Source: Acidimicrobiales bacterium
GTDB lineage: Bacteria; Actinomycetota; Acidimicrobiia; Acidimicrobiales; Palsa-688
NCBI GenBank assembly: GCA_036378675.1
Contig: DASUWA010000046.1
Location: 52,185 to 116,184, forward strand
Length of the DNA stretch: 64,000 nucleotides
Reading direction: 5' to 3'
Shown here: positions 32,685 through 40,366 of the stretch, in pieces
Layout of the letters: each line of letters opens with the position of its first letter
Position numbering within the stretch: the stretch's first letter is position 1
Program-made: the position numbers and the translations under genes
The notes under the pieces: generated by a model
Told to the model about the DNA's origin: nothing
What the model saw: only the letters and a program-made list of their open reading frames with translations
Databases searched by the model: none

Positions 32685-33641
32685 ATGAAGAAGGTGGTGG
32701 CTCTGTTCATGGGCGTCGCGGCTTTGACGAGCGCGGCGTTAGGTGGGGCCAAGGCGACGGCCTCATCGGGGCCGGCCACCGTGGCCGGGCACGTGCACCT
32801 GCTGTTGACCAGGGCGGCGGAGGCGGCGCAGAGAGCCATCGGGGTTGGAACCGGCTGCCTCGGAACTCTGAGTCCGGGCTGCGCGCCGATTCCGCTCCAG
32901 TACAACGGCGGGCCGGTCGAGGCGTCCGGCTCGAAGAACTACCTGATCTTCTGGGAACCCACCGGATCCACCGTGGCGCCGAACTACAACACGACGCTGC
33001 AGCAGTTCTTCGGCGATATCGGCGGCAGCAGCCTCTACGGCGTCGCCCATCAGTACTACCAGACCAGCGGTGGAAGCAATCAGAACATTGTCAACTCCGC
33101 CTCGGTCGGCGGAGCCTGGACCGACACGACGGCCTATCCGTCCACTTCGTTGTCCGACACTCAGATCCAGAACGAGGTGACCAAGGCCATTACGGCGAAC
33201 AACTGGGCGACTGGAGTCGGGAGCGAATTCTTCGTTTATCTTGCCAAGGGCGAGAACGAGTGCATGTCGGGAAGCACTTGTTCGTTCTCGACCTTCTGCG
33301 CGTATCACGGGGACTTCACCAGCGGCTCGTCGACTGTTCTGTACGCGGCGATGCCTTATGCGGGGACTGATCTCTCCGGGTGCGGAATCCAGTCCGGCGG
33401 CGGAACCCCGAACGGCGCTGACACCGACGCCGAGATCAGCATCGCTTCTCACGAGCTGATGGAGACGGTGACCGACCCGCTCCTGAACGCATGGTTCGAT
33501 GCCTCCGGCGCGGAGATAGGCGATAAGTGCGCCTACACGTACGGTCCGACTGGCTCGAACGGCGCGGACATCACGATCAACTCGCACCCCTACATCGTCC
33601 AAGAAGAGTTCGACAACTCCAGCCTGGGCTGCTCCATCTAG
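32685..33641 (+). CDS. Secreted EXORDIUM/PHI-1-like protein
   Basis: 318 aa from ATG 32685 with GGGGGAAGG upstream. Signal peptide (VVALFMGVAALTSAALGG) then an about 280-residue extracellular domain rich in Ser, Gly, Thr and Asn. It resembles plant EXORDIUM (phosphate-induced protein 1) in order: NYLIFWEP, CAYHGDF, AEISIASHELMETVTDPL, NAWFDASGAEIGDKC, and a final segment with aromatic and Cys residues (EEFDNSSLGCSI). The HELMET segment looks metalloprotease-like but no protease activity is established for the family. Six or more Cys residues suggest disulfides. It stands alone between genes of unrelated function. Confidence 0.6.
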   Translation: MKKVVALFMGVAALTSAALGGAKATASSGPATVAGHVHLLLTRAAEAAQRAIGVGTGCLGTLSPGCAPIPLQYNGGPVEASGSKNYLIFWEPTGSTVAPNYNTTLQQFFGDIGGSSLYGVAHQYYQTSGGSNQNIVNSASVGGAWTDTTAYPSTSLSDTQIQNEVTKAITANNWATGVGSEFFVYLAKGENECMSGSTCSFSTFCAYHGDFTSGSSTVLYAAMPYAGTDLSGCGIQSGGGTPNGADTDAEISIASHELMETVTDPLLNAWFDASGAEIGDKCAYTYGPTGSNGADITINSHPYIVQEEFDNSSLGCSI

Positions 33642-33677
33642 GACCTGATCGGGCATCGGTGAAGGGTGCAGTTCGGC

Positions 33678-33683
33678 TACTCT
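33678..33683 (+). promoter_or_regulatory. Leaderless-type -10 (TACTCT) for the TenA/CADD-like gene
   Basis: TANNNT hexamer 6 bases before the ATG at 33690, which supports that start over a GTG at 33666. Confidence 0.5.
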
Positions 33684-33689
33684 TCGCCG

Positions 33690-34343
33690 ATGCCCGCATC
33701 TCAGGTTGCAATCGCCGTTGACCGGTCCGTAGAAGGTCTTCGTCTCCTCGACCATCCGTACTACCGGCAATGGCAGGAAGGGCTGCTGACCCGGGGGGAG
33801 CTGGCCGAGTACGCCGAGCAGTACCGGCATTTCGAGCGGGTTCTGCCTGAGGCGCTCGAGGCGGTGGCAAGCCGGCTGCCCGCCGGGCCTGCGCACGATC
33901 TGGTGGCCGGCAATGTCGAAGACGAACGCTCCCGTCCTGAGCCGCACGTCGACCTGTTCGAAGCCTTCGCGACCGCGGTCGGATCCGAGGAGGACAAGGT
34001 CGCAACCGTCGCCACCCAGAAGCTCGTAGACCTGTACCGAGAAGCCGCAGAGGCCGGGCCGATCGAGGCACTGGCGGTCATCGCCGCGTACGAAACCCAG
34101 GCCGGCGACATCGCGGCCACCAAAGCGGCTTCGCTCGATCAGCATTACGGGCTGAGCGCCCAAGAGGCCCGGTTCTGGGCGGTCCATTCGGAGATGGAGG
34201 CGGCCCACGCGGCTTGGACGACGGAGGCGCTCGATCGTCTGGGTGCCGAACCGTTGACGGTTTCCGAGTGGTCGTCCCGCTCCGCTAGGGCATGGTGGTC
34301 ATTCCTGGACGAGCGGTCGCACCAGTCACCCCTCGCCGTGTAG
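33690..34343 (+). CDS. Haem-oxygenase-fold protein, TenA/PqqC/CADD-like
   Basis: 217 aa from ATG 33690. All-helical haem-oxygenase-like pattern: LLDHPYYRQWQEGLLTRGELAEYAEQYRHFERVLP, RPEPHVDLFEAFATAVG, and AVHSEMEAAHAAWTTEAL, where Glu and His residues fall at positions used for a diiron site in CADD-like and related oxidases. TenA (thiaminase II), PqqC and CADD (p-aminobenzoate formation) share this pattern, so the reaction is open. A thiamine-binding-like gene is 5 kb away but not linked. Cytoplasmic, no TM segments. Confidence 0.7.
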   Translation: MPASQVAIAVDRSVEGLRLLDHPYYRQWQEGLLTRGELAEYAEQYRHFERVLPEALEAVASRLPAGPAHDLVAGNVEDERSRPEPHVDLFEAFATAVGSEEDKVATVATQKLVDLYREAAEAGPIEALAVIAAYETQAGDIAATKAASLDQHYGLSAQEARFWAVHSEMEAAHAAWTTEALDRLGAEPLTVSEWSSRSARAWWSFLDERSHQSPLAV

Positions 34344-34368
34344 GCCCACAAGCTGGAGCAGCAACCGA

Positions 34369-35769
34369 TCAGGGGATCGCCGCGGTCGGGTCCGCGGCGA
34401 TACAAGCAGGCGCTCCACCGGGTACCACAGCAGGTTTCAGGGCCGGCGGCACCAGGAAGAATGGCCGGCCGAAATCCAGGCAGTCCAGCATGTTGTTCGC
34501 GTTAGCGTCGCGCGCGGAAAGCGCGGGCAGGTTCCACTTGCTTTCGACCAGCCGCAACACCGACGTGTGGTCGTAGAGGGTGTGGGAGACGTAATCCTTC
34601 TTCGCCCAGGGTGACACGACGACGGCAGGTACCCGGAAGCCGGTCCAGCTGTACAGGTCCCCGTACGTGTCCGAACCGACAGCAGGGACGATCCCGTCCG
34701 GCCTAACCGCGGGTTGCGGTGGCACGTGGTCGTAGTACCCGCCGTGCTCATCGAAGTTGAGGATGAGCACTGTGGACCGCCAGCTCGGGCTGCGCATGAC
34801 CGCGTCGATGACCCGGTAGGCGAAGTAGGCACCGACCTGGGCGTCCTGCGGGTTCTCCTCGGATCCCTCCTGGTACTCCGTTTCCACCAGGCTGAACCCC
34901 GGAAGCGTCCCCGCCTCGCAGTCGACGAAGAACTCTGCGACGGGCACCACCTTCGTGGGGTTCTGCTCGATGACGTACGGGAAAAGTCCCGATGTCGGCA
35001 GGTCGCTGAAGTAGTCCTTCCAGCTGATCCCGAACGCGTTGAGCATGTCGAACACGGTTCCGAAGCCCGCCGGCCGTGGGTCGGGATCCGTCGGGGATGG
35101 CAACGGGTCGCCGACCTGGCCGAACGCGGAACCCGCCATGAGGAAGCGTCGGTTCGGGTACGTCTGGGCCATTACTGAGGCGAAGTAGCGATCGCACAGT
35201 GGGAACACCGACGCGAGTGCGTAGTAGAAAGGGAACTGCTCCGGTGTGTAATAGAACATCGACTGCGGGCCGCACTGCGCGACGAATCCGTCGTTAAGGC
35301 CGTAGTTCCACGACTTGTGGCTTGCATCCCAGCTTTGGCTGATTCGATAACCGACCTGGCATGCCGACGGGGCCGGTGTCGCGTACACGAGGCCACCGCC
35401 CGGAGCGGGGTTGGAGTTGACCGCCCGCCCGCCGCGGAATGTGAGGCGATCCACGCCGGGGCGGTCCAGTGCGCCGAGGTGGTTGTCGAAGGAGTGATTC
35501 TCCATCATCAGGACCACGATGTGCTGGATCTGGGGGAAGGACTCCGTTCCTGCAGGACGATTCGGGTAGGGACGGTCGCCGGGACCGAGAACCGTTCGGT
35601 CACTCCCGGCCGGCCCGTCGGGCCGAGACGTGGCGCCGGTGCTCGCCAGCGCCCGCCCGCCGGTTGCCCAAGCGGCTCCTGTCAGGGCTGCGCCCGCCAG
35701 CAGGTCGCGGCGCGTGATCCGGTGCGTCACGTAAAGAGATATTTGTCCCGAGAGTCGCAGTTCCTCCAC
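34369..35769 (-). CDS. Phospholipase C-type phosphoesterase with Tat signal
   Basis: 466 aa from GTG 35769; a GTG at 35730 would start just before the signal peptide and is also plausible. The N-terminus carries a twin-arginine signal (RITRRDLLAGAALTGAAW). The catalytic domain shows the bacterial phosphatidylcholine phospholipase C/AcpA pattern: IVVLMMENHSFDNHLG, RYFASVMAQTYPNRRFLMAGS, ILNFDEHGGYYDHVPPP-like (EHGGYYDHV) and VSPWAKKDYVSHTLYDHTSVLR. Length is shorter than plcABC of mycobacteria because the C-terminal domains are absent. It probably hydrolyses phospho-mono- or diesters outside the membrane. Divergent from the patatin gene. Confidence 0.88.
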   Translation of the reverse strand: MEELRLSGQISLYVTHRITRRDLLAGAALTGAAWATGGRALASTGATSRPDGPAGSDRTVLGPGDRPYPNRPAGTESFPQIQHIVVLMMENHSFDNHLGALDRPGVDRLTFRGGRAVNSNPAPGGGLVYATPAPSACQVGYRISQSWDASHKSWNYGLNDGFVAQCGPQSMFYYTPEQFPFYYALASVFPLCDRYFASVMAQTYPNRRFLMAGSAFGQVGDPLPSPTDPDPRPAGFGTVFDMLNAFGISWKDYFSDLPTSGLFPYVIEQNPTKVVPVAEFFVDCEAGTLPGFSLVETEYQEGSEENPQDAQVGAYFAYRVIDAVMRSPSWRSTVLILNFDEHGGYYDHVPPQPAVRPDGIVPAVGSDTYGDLYSWTGFRVPAVVVSPWAKKDYVSHTLYDHTSVLRLVESKWNLPALSARDANANNMLDCLDFGRPFFLVPPALKPAVVPGGAPACIAADPTAAIP

Positions 35770-35881
35770 GACGGACGGTTAACTTCCGCTAACCGAGGCC
35801 GAACCCGCTCCATGAAGGGATTCGCGCCGATTCTTTACCTGGTGTTTCCCCGGCCGAGGCCTGCCGGTAACCGGGCTCACT

Positions 35882-35887
35882 TATGTT
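35882..35887 (+). promoter_or_regulatory. Leaderless-type -10 (TATGTT) for the patatin gene
   Basis: TANNNT hexamer 6 bases before the GTG at 35894. Confidence 0.45.
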
Positions 35888-35893
35888 GGATTC

Positions 35894-36769
35894 GTGCTGA
35901 CGCGCCCGGGCGTGTCCAACGAAGTGGCCTTCGTGTTTCCGGCTGGTGGAAGCAGCGGAGCGGTGCAGGTGGGGATTCTGAGGTCCCTGCTCGAAGCCGG
36001 GATTGTGCCGAACCTGATGGTCGGCTCTTCCGTTGGGGCGCTGAACGCGGCTTACATGGCGCTGGAACCCACGGTGGAAAGGGCCGAGTCGCTGGATCGC
36101 GTGTGGAGGCGACTCACCAAGCCGGACGTGTTCGGGCGAAACGGCTACGGCCTGGTCCGCCGGCTTATCGCCCGGCAAAGCCACCTGTACACCCCGCAAG
36201 CCCTGCGCTCACTGATCGCCCGGCTTTGCCCCGTCAGTGACCTGGCCGAGGGGAGGGTCGGCCTGCAGGTTGTGACTACCGACCTCGACAACGGCGTGGC
36301 CAGGTGGTGGGGTACCGGGCCGGCGCCGGAGATCCTCTACGCGAGCGCCTGCCTCCCCGGGCTCTTTCCGCCGGCCGTGCTCGGCGGGCACCGGCACGTC
36401 GACGGCGGAGTCCTCGAGCCCTTCCCGGTTCAGCGCGCGGTCGACCTTGACGCCTCGGTTGTGTTCGTCCTCGGAGAGCCACCTTCACTCGACGCGACCA
36501 TGGTCAGGCGTCTCAGCGCGCTCGATGTGCTGATTCGAAGCTTCGAGATCAGCCGCTACGCGCGTCTGCCCGAGCCGGCGGCAGTCGCGCGGACTGGGCA
36601 GCGGGTGATCGTGGTTCCCGGCGCGGATACGTCTGGTGTCCCGATCACCGACTTCCGCCATACGGCAAGGCTCATTCAGCACAGCCGGGAGGTCAGCCGA
36701 AAGTTCTTGGCTTCCCTGCGGGCATCGGTCGGTGAGCTACCGAGGCACCCAGCCGGCTTCTCCGCTTGA
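35894..36769 (+). CDS. Patatin-like phospholipase
   Basis: 291 aa from GTG 35894. Complete patatin catalytic set: the oxyanion loop FPAGGSSGAVQVGIL, nucleophile motif GSSVGALNA (Ser in GxSxG) and the Asp of VDGGVLEPFP. LYASACLPGLFPP lies before the Asp motif as usual. No signal peptide or TM segment, so it acts on lipid from the cytoplasmic side or is exported by another route. Members of this group are lysophospholipases or triacylglycerol lipases. It is convergent with the second amidohydrolase gene, 20 bases away, and next to the phospholipase C-like gene, so lipid turnover is a local theme. Confidence 0.9.
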   Translation: MLTRPGVSNEVAFVFPAGGSSGAVQVGILRSLLEAGIVPNLMVGSSVGALNAAYMALEPTVERAESLDRVWRRLTKPDVFGRNGYGLVRRLIARQSHLYTPQALRSLIARLCPVSDLAEGRVGLQVVTTDLDNGVARWWGTGPAPEILYASACLPGLFPPAVLGGHRHVDGGVLEPFPVQRAVDLDASVVFVLGEPPSLDATMVRRLSALDVLIRSFEISRYARLPEPAAVARTGQRVIVVPGADTSGVPITDFRHTARLIQHSREVSRKFLASLRASVGELPRHPAGFSA

Positions 36770-36789
36770 CCGCACCGCCCGCCGAATTG

Positions 36790-37941
36790 TCAGTTCGAGA
36801 TGCCCAGCAAACTCTCGATGTTGTCGTGGTACAGCCCGGGTAGGTCCTGAAGAGAGCATCCCGCTCTCTCGTAATCAGCGACTGGAGACGCGGTCCCCTC
36901 CGAATGCGGATAGTCGCTGCAAAGCATGAAAACGTCACCCGTCCTTGCCGTCAACCGGCGGGGGTCCTCGTAGGAGAAGGAGGAGACCCGGACGTGCTCG
37001 AGAAAGTATTCGCTCGGTCGTCGCTGCAAAGGCGTGACGGGGCGGCCGTTCAGGCGGTTGGTGAAATCGGTCCCGCCGTCGAGCATCAGCAGGAACTGGG
37101 GGACCCAGATGGAGCTGAGCTCCACGACTCCGACGTTGAGGGACGGATGCCGGTCGAAGACACCGTGGATGATCAAGTCCATCAGCGCGAGAGCGGGCGG
37201 CACCCACAGGAAAACCGACTCGGTCACTGGGACGAAGTCCTCATCGTACCAGCAGTCATCGAATACGCGCACTTGGTCGGCGACGTGGAAAACGGGGGTA
37301 ATCCCGTGGTCGACGAACCAGGCCCAGATGTGTTCGTGGTCGGGGTGAGCAAGTTGCCTACCGTCGACGGGACCGGCCGAGATCATCGCGAGCTTCACGC
37401 CCGCGTCCGAGAGTGACTGCAGCTCCGCCAGAAGCCATTCGGGGTCGCGCAGGCTCAAGTGAGCCACCGGATGCAAACGACCGGCGCTGTCGGCCCGAAC
37501 CTCCGCGCAGTATCGGTTCCACGCGCGCATGTTCGCGGTAACGGCCGGGAGCGAACCCGAAAGCAGCCGCTCCCAGAGCAAACCGTAGTTAGGGAAGCAG
37601 ACGGCCCCGTCCAGCCCGACGGAATCGAGCCAGGCGATGCGCGACGCGACATCCCAGTAAGAGTCCGGGAGGGACTCGTCGTATCTGTAACTCGGGGGCG
37701 AACCGGATCGCTGGCGTTGACGGTGCTCGCCACAGGACGCGGTGTCGCCAGGACGGTGGACGTCTGCCAGACCTAGCCGCCGGTCTTTCCAAACCACCCA
37801 GGTGTATCCGAGCTCGTCGTCCACCAGGTCGAGCGCGTCCGCTCGTGAAGACGGGTCGATGTACTCGCCCCACATGCCGCGAGGCTCATAGAGGTGCTGG
37901 TCCGAGTCGATGATGCCTTGCACGACGCAAGTCTTGCGCAC
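36790..37941 (-). CDS. ACMSD-type metal-dependent amidohydrolase (2)
   Basis: 383 aa from GTG 37941; a GTG at 37923 (VQGIIDSDQHLYEP) is an alternative, and a much longer open frame upstream overlaps the MhuD-like gene and is rejected. Amidohydrolase-2 pattern: IIDSDQHLYEPRGMW, a TPVFHVADQV strand, RHPSLNVGVVELSSIWVPQF and the metal site MLCSDYPHSEGT. It is related to the protein at 30450-31622 but clearly diverged. The substrate is unknown. It may form a transcription unit with the MhuD-like gene upstream (43 bases). Confidence 0.82.
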   Translation of the reverse strand: MRKTCVVQGIIDSDQHLYEPRGMWGEYIDPSSRADALDLVDDELGYTWVVWKDRRLGLADVHRPGDTASCGEHRQRQRSGSPPSYRYDESLPDSYWDVASRIAWLDSVGLDGAVCFPNYGLLWERLLSGSLPAVTANMRAWNRYCAEVRADSAGRLHPVAHLSLRDPEWLLAELQSLSDAGVKLAMISAGPVDGRQLAHPDHEHIWAWFVDHGITPVFHVADQVRVFDDCWYDEDFVPVTESVFLWVPPALALMDLIIHGVFDRHPSLNVGVVELSSIWVPQFLLMLDGGTDFTNRLNGRPVTPLQRRPSEYFLEHVRVSSFSYEDPRRLTARTGDVFMLCSDYPHSEGTASPVADYERAGCSLQDLPGLYHDNIESLLGISN

Positions 37942-37984
37942 ATCCGCGTTGCCGGTGCGCTTGTCGGGTGTGTTCGGGCAGGAG

Positions 37985-38308
37985 TTAGCCCGGCGACGAG
38001 CCCCCGGCGATGTCGTACGACCAAAGTTCCGACGAAACCGAGACCGGACCGCCGTGCGGCGCCGGTCTGTCTGCGCCGGCATGACCGTGGCCGAACGCCG
38101 GCGACGAAACCCACGCCTGGAACGAGTCCTCGTCGCGCCACCGGGTGACCACCAACCACTGGTTCCGCCCGTCGGTCGGGCGCAGCAGCTCGAATCCTTC
38201 GAACCCTTCCTGGTTATCGACCGCCCCCGCCCGGGCGGCGAACCGCCGGGCAAGCTCGTCGCCGCTGCCCTCAGGGACGGTAATGGCGTTGATCTTTATG
38301 ACCGTCAT
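37985..38308 (-). CDS. Haem-degrading monooxygenase, MhuD/IsdG-like
   Basis: 107 aa from ATG 38308. Strong resemblance to M. tuberculosis MhuD: MTVIKINAITVPEG (Asn in KINAI), ELARRFAARAGAVDNQEGFEGFELLRPTDG, WLVVTRWRDEDSFQAWVSSPAFGHGHA with the axial His region, and a closing SSELWSYDI strand. IsdG-type enzymes open haem with a ruffled active site and release iron; MhuD makes mycobilins without CO. No haem transporter is nearby. A TACCTT box lies 9 bases upstream of the ATG. About 17 bases separate it from the pRiA4b-like gene upstream on the same strand. Confidence 0.85.
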   Translation of the reverse strand: MTVIKINAITVPEGSGDELARRFAARAGAVDNQEGFEGFELLRPTDGRNQWLVVTRWRDEDSFQAWVSSPAFGHGHAGADRPAPHGGPVSVSSELWSYDIAGGSSPG

Positions 38309-38325
38309 GATGGTGAAAAGGTACT

Positions 38326-38889
38326 TCAGGTCCGCCAGAACCACTCAAGACGGCCGTTGACCGCGTGGATGTCGAATTCCTCCGGGTCGAAAGCGTCGCC
38401 TAGCCATGCCACCACCTCGTCGTGCTCAGGATCGTCCGGGTCATTCAGCGCGTCCAGAAGGTGCTCGTACCCGGACGGACCTCCCGAGTCCTCCGGCGGG
38501 GCCGACCGGGCTCCGTCGAGCACCTCAACCGGCGGAACCGATGCGGTGTACGGCTCGACCGACACGACTTCGATCAGGTGCTCCCACCCGTCGCCGAGGT
38601 CGTAGTCGTAATGGATGACCGAGTCGGCGTCTGCCAGTTCGCCGAGCTCGAACTCGCTCTCGTCCTCGAGCTCCTCGCCCCAGTCCTCCTCCTCTGCGGA
38701 ACCGAGAGTGCGATCACCTACCCGCCACTCGTGCAGATGGCGGTCCTCCCATCCCATGGTCACCTGCATGATGGGGTGAAGCACCGATAGCGGCGTGGTG
38801 CTCGGCACCCTCAACAACCGCCAGACGCGTGGGGTTATGTCGAGCAGAGTGATGCGAAGAAGGTGGACGCTGGGGAAAGCTTGCTGCAT
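38326..38889 (-). CDS. pRiA4b ORF-3-like family protein
   Basis: 187 aa from ATG 38889; ATG 38907 is an alternative. The family pattern is clear: LLRITLLDITPRVWRLLRVPSTTPLSVLHPIMQVTMGWEDRHLHEW, then the acidic insert, YDYDLGDGWEHLIEVVSVEP, and a C-terminal GGPSGYEHLLDALNDPDDPEH with EVVAWLGDAFDPEEFD. The family was named from plasmid and IS1096-associated ORFs but its function is unknown, and nothing transposon-like is seen here. The ATG chosen overlaps, on the opposite strand, the ATG of the thiamine-binding-like gene (CATG at 38887-38890), so at least one start may be wrong or the promoters lie in each other's coding region. Confidence 0.88.
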   Translation of the reverse strand: MQQAFPSVHLLRITLLDITPRVWRLLRVPSTTPLSVLHPIMQVTMGWEDRHLHEWRVGDRTLGSAEEEDWGEELEDESEFELGELADADSVIHYDYDLGDGWEHLIEVVSVEPYTASVPPVEVLDGARSAPPEDSGGPSGYEHLLDALNDPDDPEHDEVVAWLGDAFDPEEFDIHAVNGRLEWFWRT

Positions 38890-39178
38890 GATCGCTGCAT
38901 TCTCCATCACACCGCTTGGCGTTGGCGAGTCTGTCGGCGCCCAGGTCGCTGAGGCAGTCCGCCTGGTCCGACAGAGCGGGCTTCCTAACGAGACGAACGC
39001 GATGTTCACGAACGTCGAAGGGGAGTGGGACGAGGTGATGAATCTGGTCAAGGCTTGCGTCGAGAAAGTCGCGGAAGGCACCCAACGAGTGAGCGTCGTG
39101 GTGAAGATCGACTATCGCCCCGGATTCGAAGGCGCGATTACGAAGAAGCTGGAATCGCTGAACCGCCACCTCGGATAG
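38888..39178 (+). CDS. MTH1187/YkoF-type thiamine-binding-like protein
   Basis: 96 aa from ATG 38888. Ferredoxin-like small protein of the MTH1187 family: MIAAFSITPLGVGESVGAQVAEAV, FTNVEGEWDEVMNLVKACVEKV and VSVVVKIDYRPG. Length is typical. Family members bind thiamine-like ligands in structures, but the physiological role is unsettled. GGGGAAAG lies about 10 bases upstream of the ATG. It is divergent from the pRiA4b-like gene with overlapping start codons, and the methyltransferase gene follows 41 bases later. Confidence 0.85.
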   Translation: MIAAFSITPLGVGESVGAQVAEAVRLVRQSGLPNETNAMFTNVEGEWDEVMNLVKACVEKVAEGTQRVSVVVKIDYRPGFEGAITKKLESLNRHLG

Positions 39179-39219
39179 TCCCAAATACTCTCACCCGAAT
39201 CGTGCTACCAAAGGGTGCC

Positions 39220-40314
39220 ATGAGTGACAACGGCAGGCCTGTGGGCGCGAGGGTTCCTCCCGACCCACGGGCGCTCTTCGCGCTGCGAGTGTGGCAGTAC
39301 AAGCAGGGCGAGATGGTTTCCCTGATGATCCATCTGGGTGACAGGCTGGGTCTGTACAAGGCGATGGCGGGCGCAGGGTGGCTGTCGGCGGAGGAGCTTG
39401 CCGGCCGCTCCGGCCTCCACCCGAGATGGGTGCTCGAGTGGCTCCGCGGTCAGGCCGCCGCCGGCCTGGTCGATACCCCGGACGGCGATACGTTCATGCT
39501 GAGGGGAGAGGGCGCCGAGGTGCTCGCCGACGAGAACGGCAGTCTCTGGTTCGCAGCCGGTGCGTTCACCGGGTCGTCCGCCGCTCCGGAGGTGGTCGAC
39601 CGGCTGGCGGATGCGTTCCGGACGGGCCTTGGCCTGTCGTACGACGACCTCGGGCCGTCTGCGGCGCATCACGTCGAGAGGATGCTCGGTCCCTGGAGCC
39701 GGCTGGCGCTTGTGCCGGTGATACTCCCAGCCCTCGAGGGGGTGAGCGGGCGGCTCCGCGCTGGAGCCAGGGTGGCGGACGTCGGCTGCGGCGCGGGAGT
39801 CGCGCTCCTTGCCATGGCGGCGGCGTTCCCGTCGTCGCGGTTCGACGGCTTTGACATCTCTCGACACGCCATAGAGAGGGCACGGGTCAAGGCTGACGAG
39901 GCCGGGTTGGACAACATCGAGTTCCACGTGACCGAAGCGGAAGAGCTTCCCCCGTCGCCGCCGTTCGACCTGATCGTGACGCTCGACTGCATCCACGAGA
40001 TGCCGAGACCGGATCAGGCGATCGCTGCGATCAGGCGGGCGATCGCCCCGGATGGCACCTGGCTGATAAAGGAGATCCGCTGCGGGCCGAACTGGTCCGA
40101 CAATCTTCGGAACCCGCTTCTCGCGATGATGTGCTCCACCTCGGTGGCCACGTGCATGTCCTCGGCGATGTCAGAGCCCGGGGGCGCGGGGCTCGGCACC
40201 CTGGGGTTCAACTCCGAGCTCGCGGAACGTATGTGCCGCCAGGCGGGCTTCGGGCGATTCAAGGTTCACGATTTTGAGGATCCCGCCAACCTGTACTACG
40301 AGGTTAGGCCTTAG
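39220..40314 (+). CDS. SAM-dependent methyltransferase with N-terminal winged helix
   Basis: 364 aa from ATG 39220 with AAAGGG upstream. The N-terminal about 110 residues form a dimerisation/winged-helix part (GDRLGLYKAMAGAGWLSAEELAGRSGLHPRWVLEWLRGQAAAGLV), followed by a Rossmann methyltransferase domain: motif I VADVGCGAGVALLAMA, FDGFDISRHAIERA, FHVTEAEELP, FDLIVTLDCIHEMPRP. The family resembles the rhamnose/macrolide or UbiE-like group of actinobacteria; the substrate is not evident. The nitronate monooxygenase-like gene starts 52 bases downstream and may be co-transcribed. Confidence 0.87.
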   Translation: MSDNGRPVGARVPPDPRALFALRVWQYKQGEMVSLMIHLGDRLGLYKAMAGAGWLSAEELAGRSGLHPRWVLEWLRGQAAAGLVDTPDGDTFMLRGEGAEVLADENGSLWFAAGAFTGSSAAPEVVDRLADAFRTGLGLSYDDLGPSAAHHVERMLGPWSRLALVPVILPALEGVSGRLRAGARVADVGCGAGVALLAMAAAFPSSRFDGFDISRHAIERARVKADEAGLDNIEFHVTEAEELPPSPPFDLIVTLDCIHEMPRPDQAIAAIRRAIAPDGTWLIKEIRCGPNWSDNLRNPLLAMMCSTSVATCMSSAMSEPGGAGLGTLGFNSELAERMCRQAGFGRFKVHDFEDPANLYYEVRP

Positions 40315-40366
40315 GGTTTCTCCGTACCTGGAAAAAGACGCCGCGACTCTGGAAGGGTGTAAGACC

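Noticed and set aside
38326..38889. Insertion sequence remnant suggested by the pRiA4b/IS1096 family name
   Set aside because: No transposase, terminal inverted repeats or target duplication is visible around the gene.
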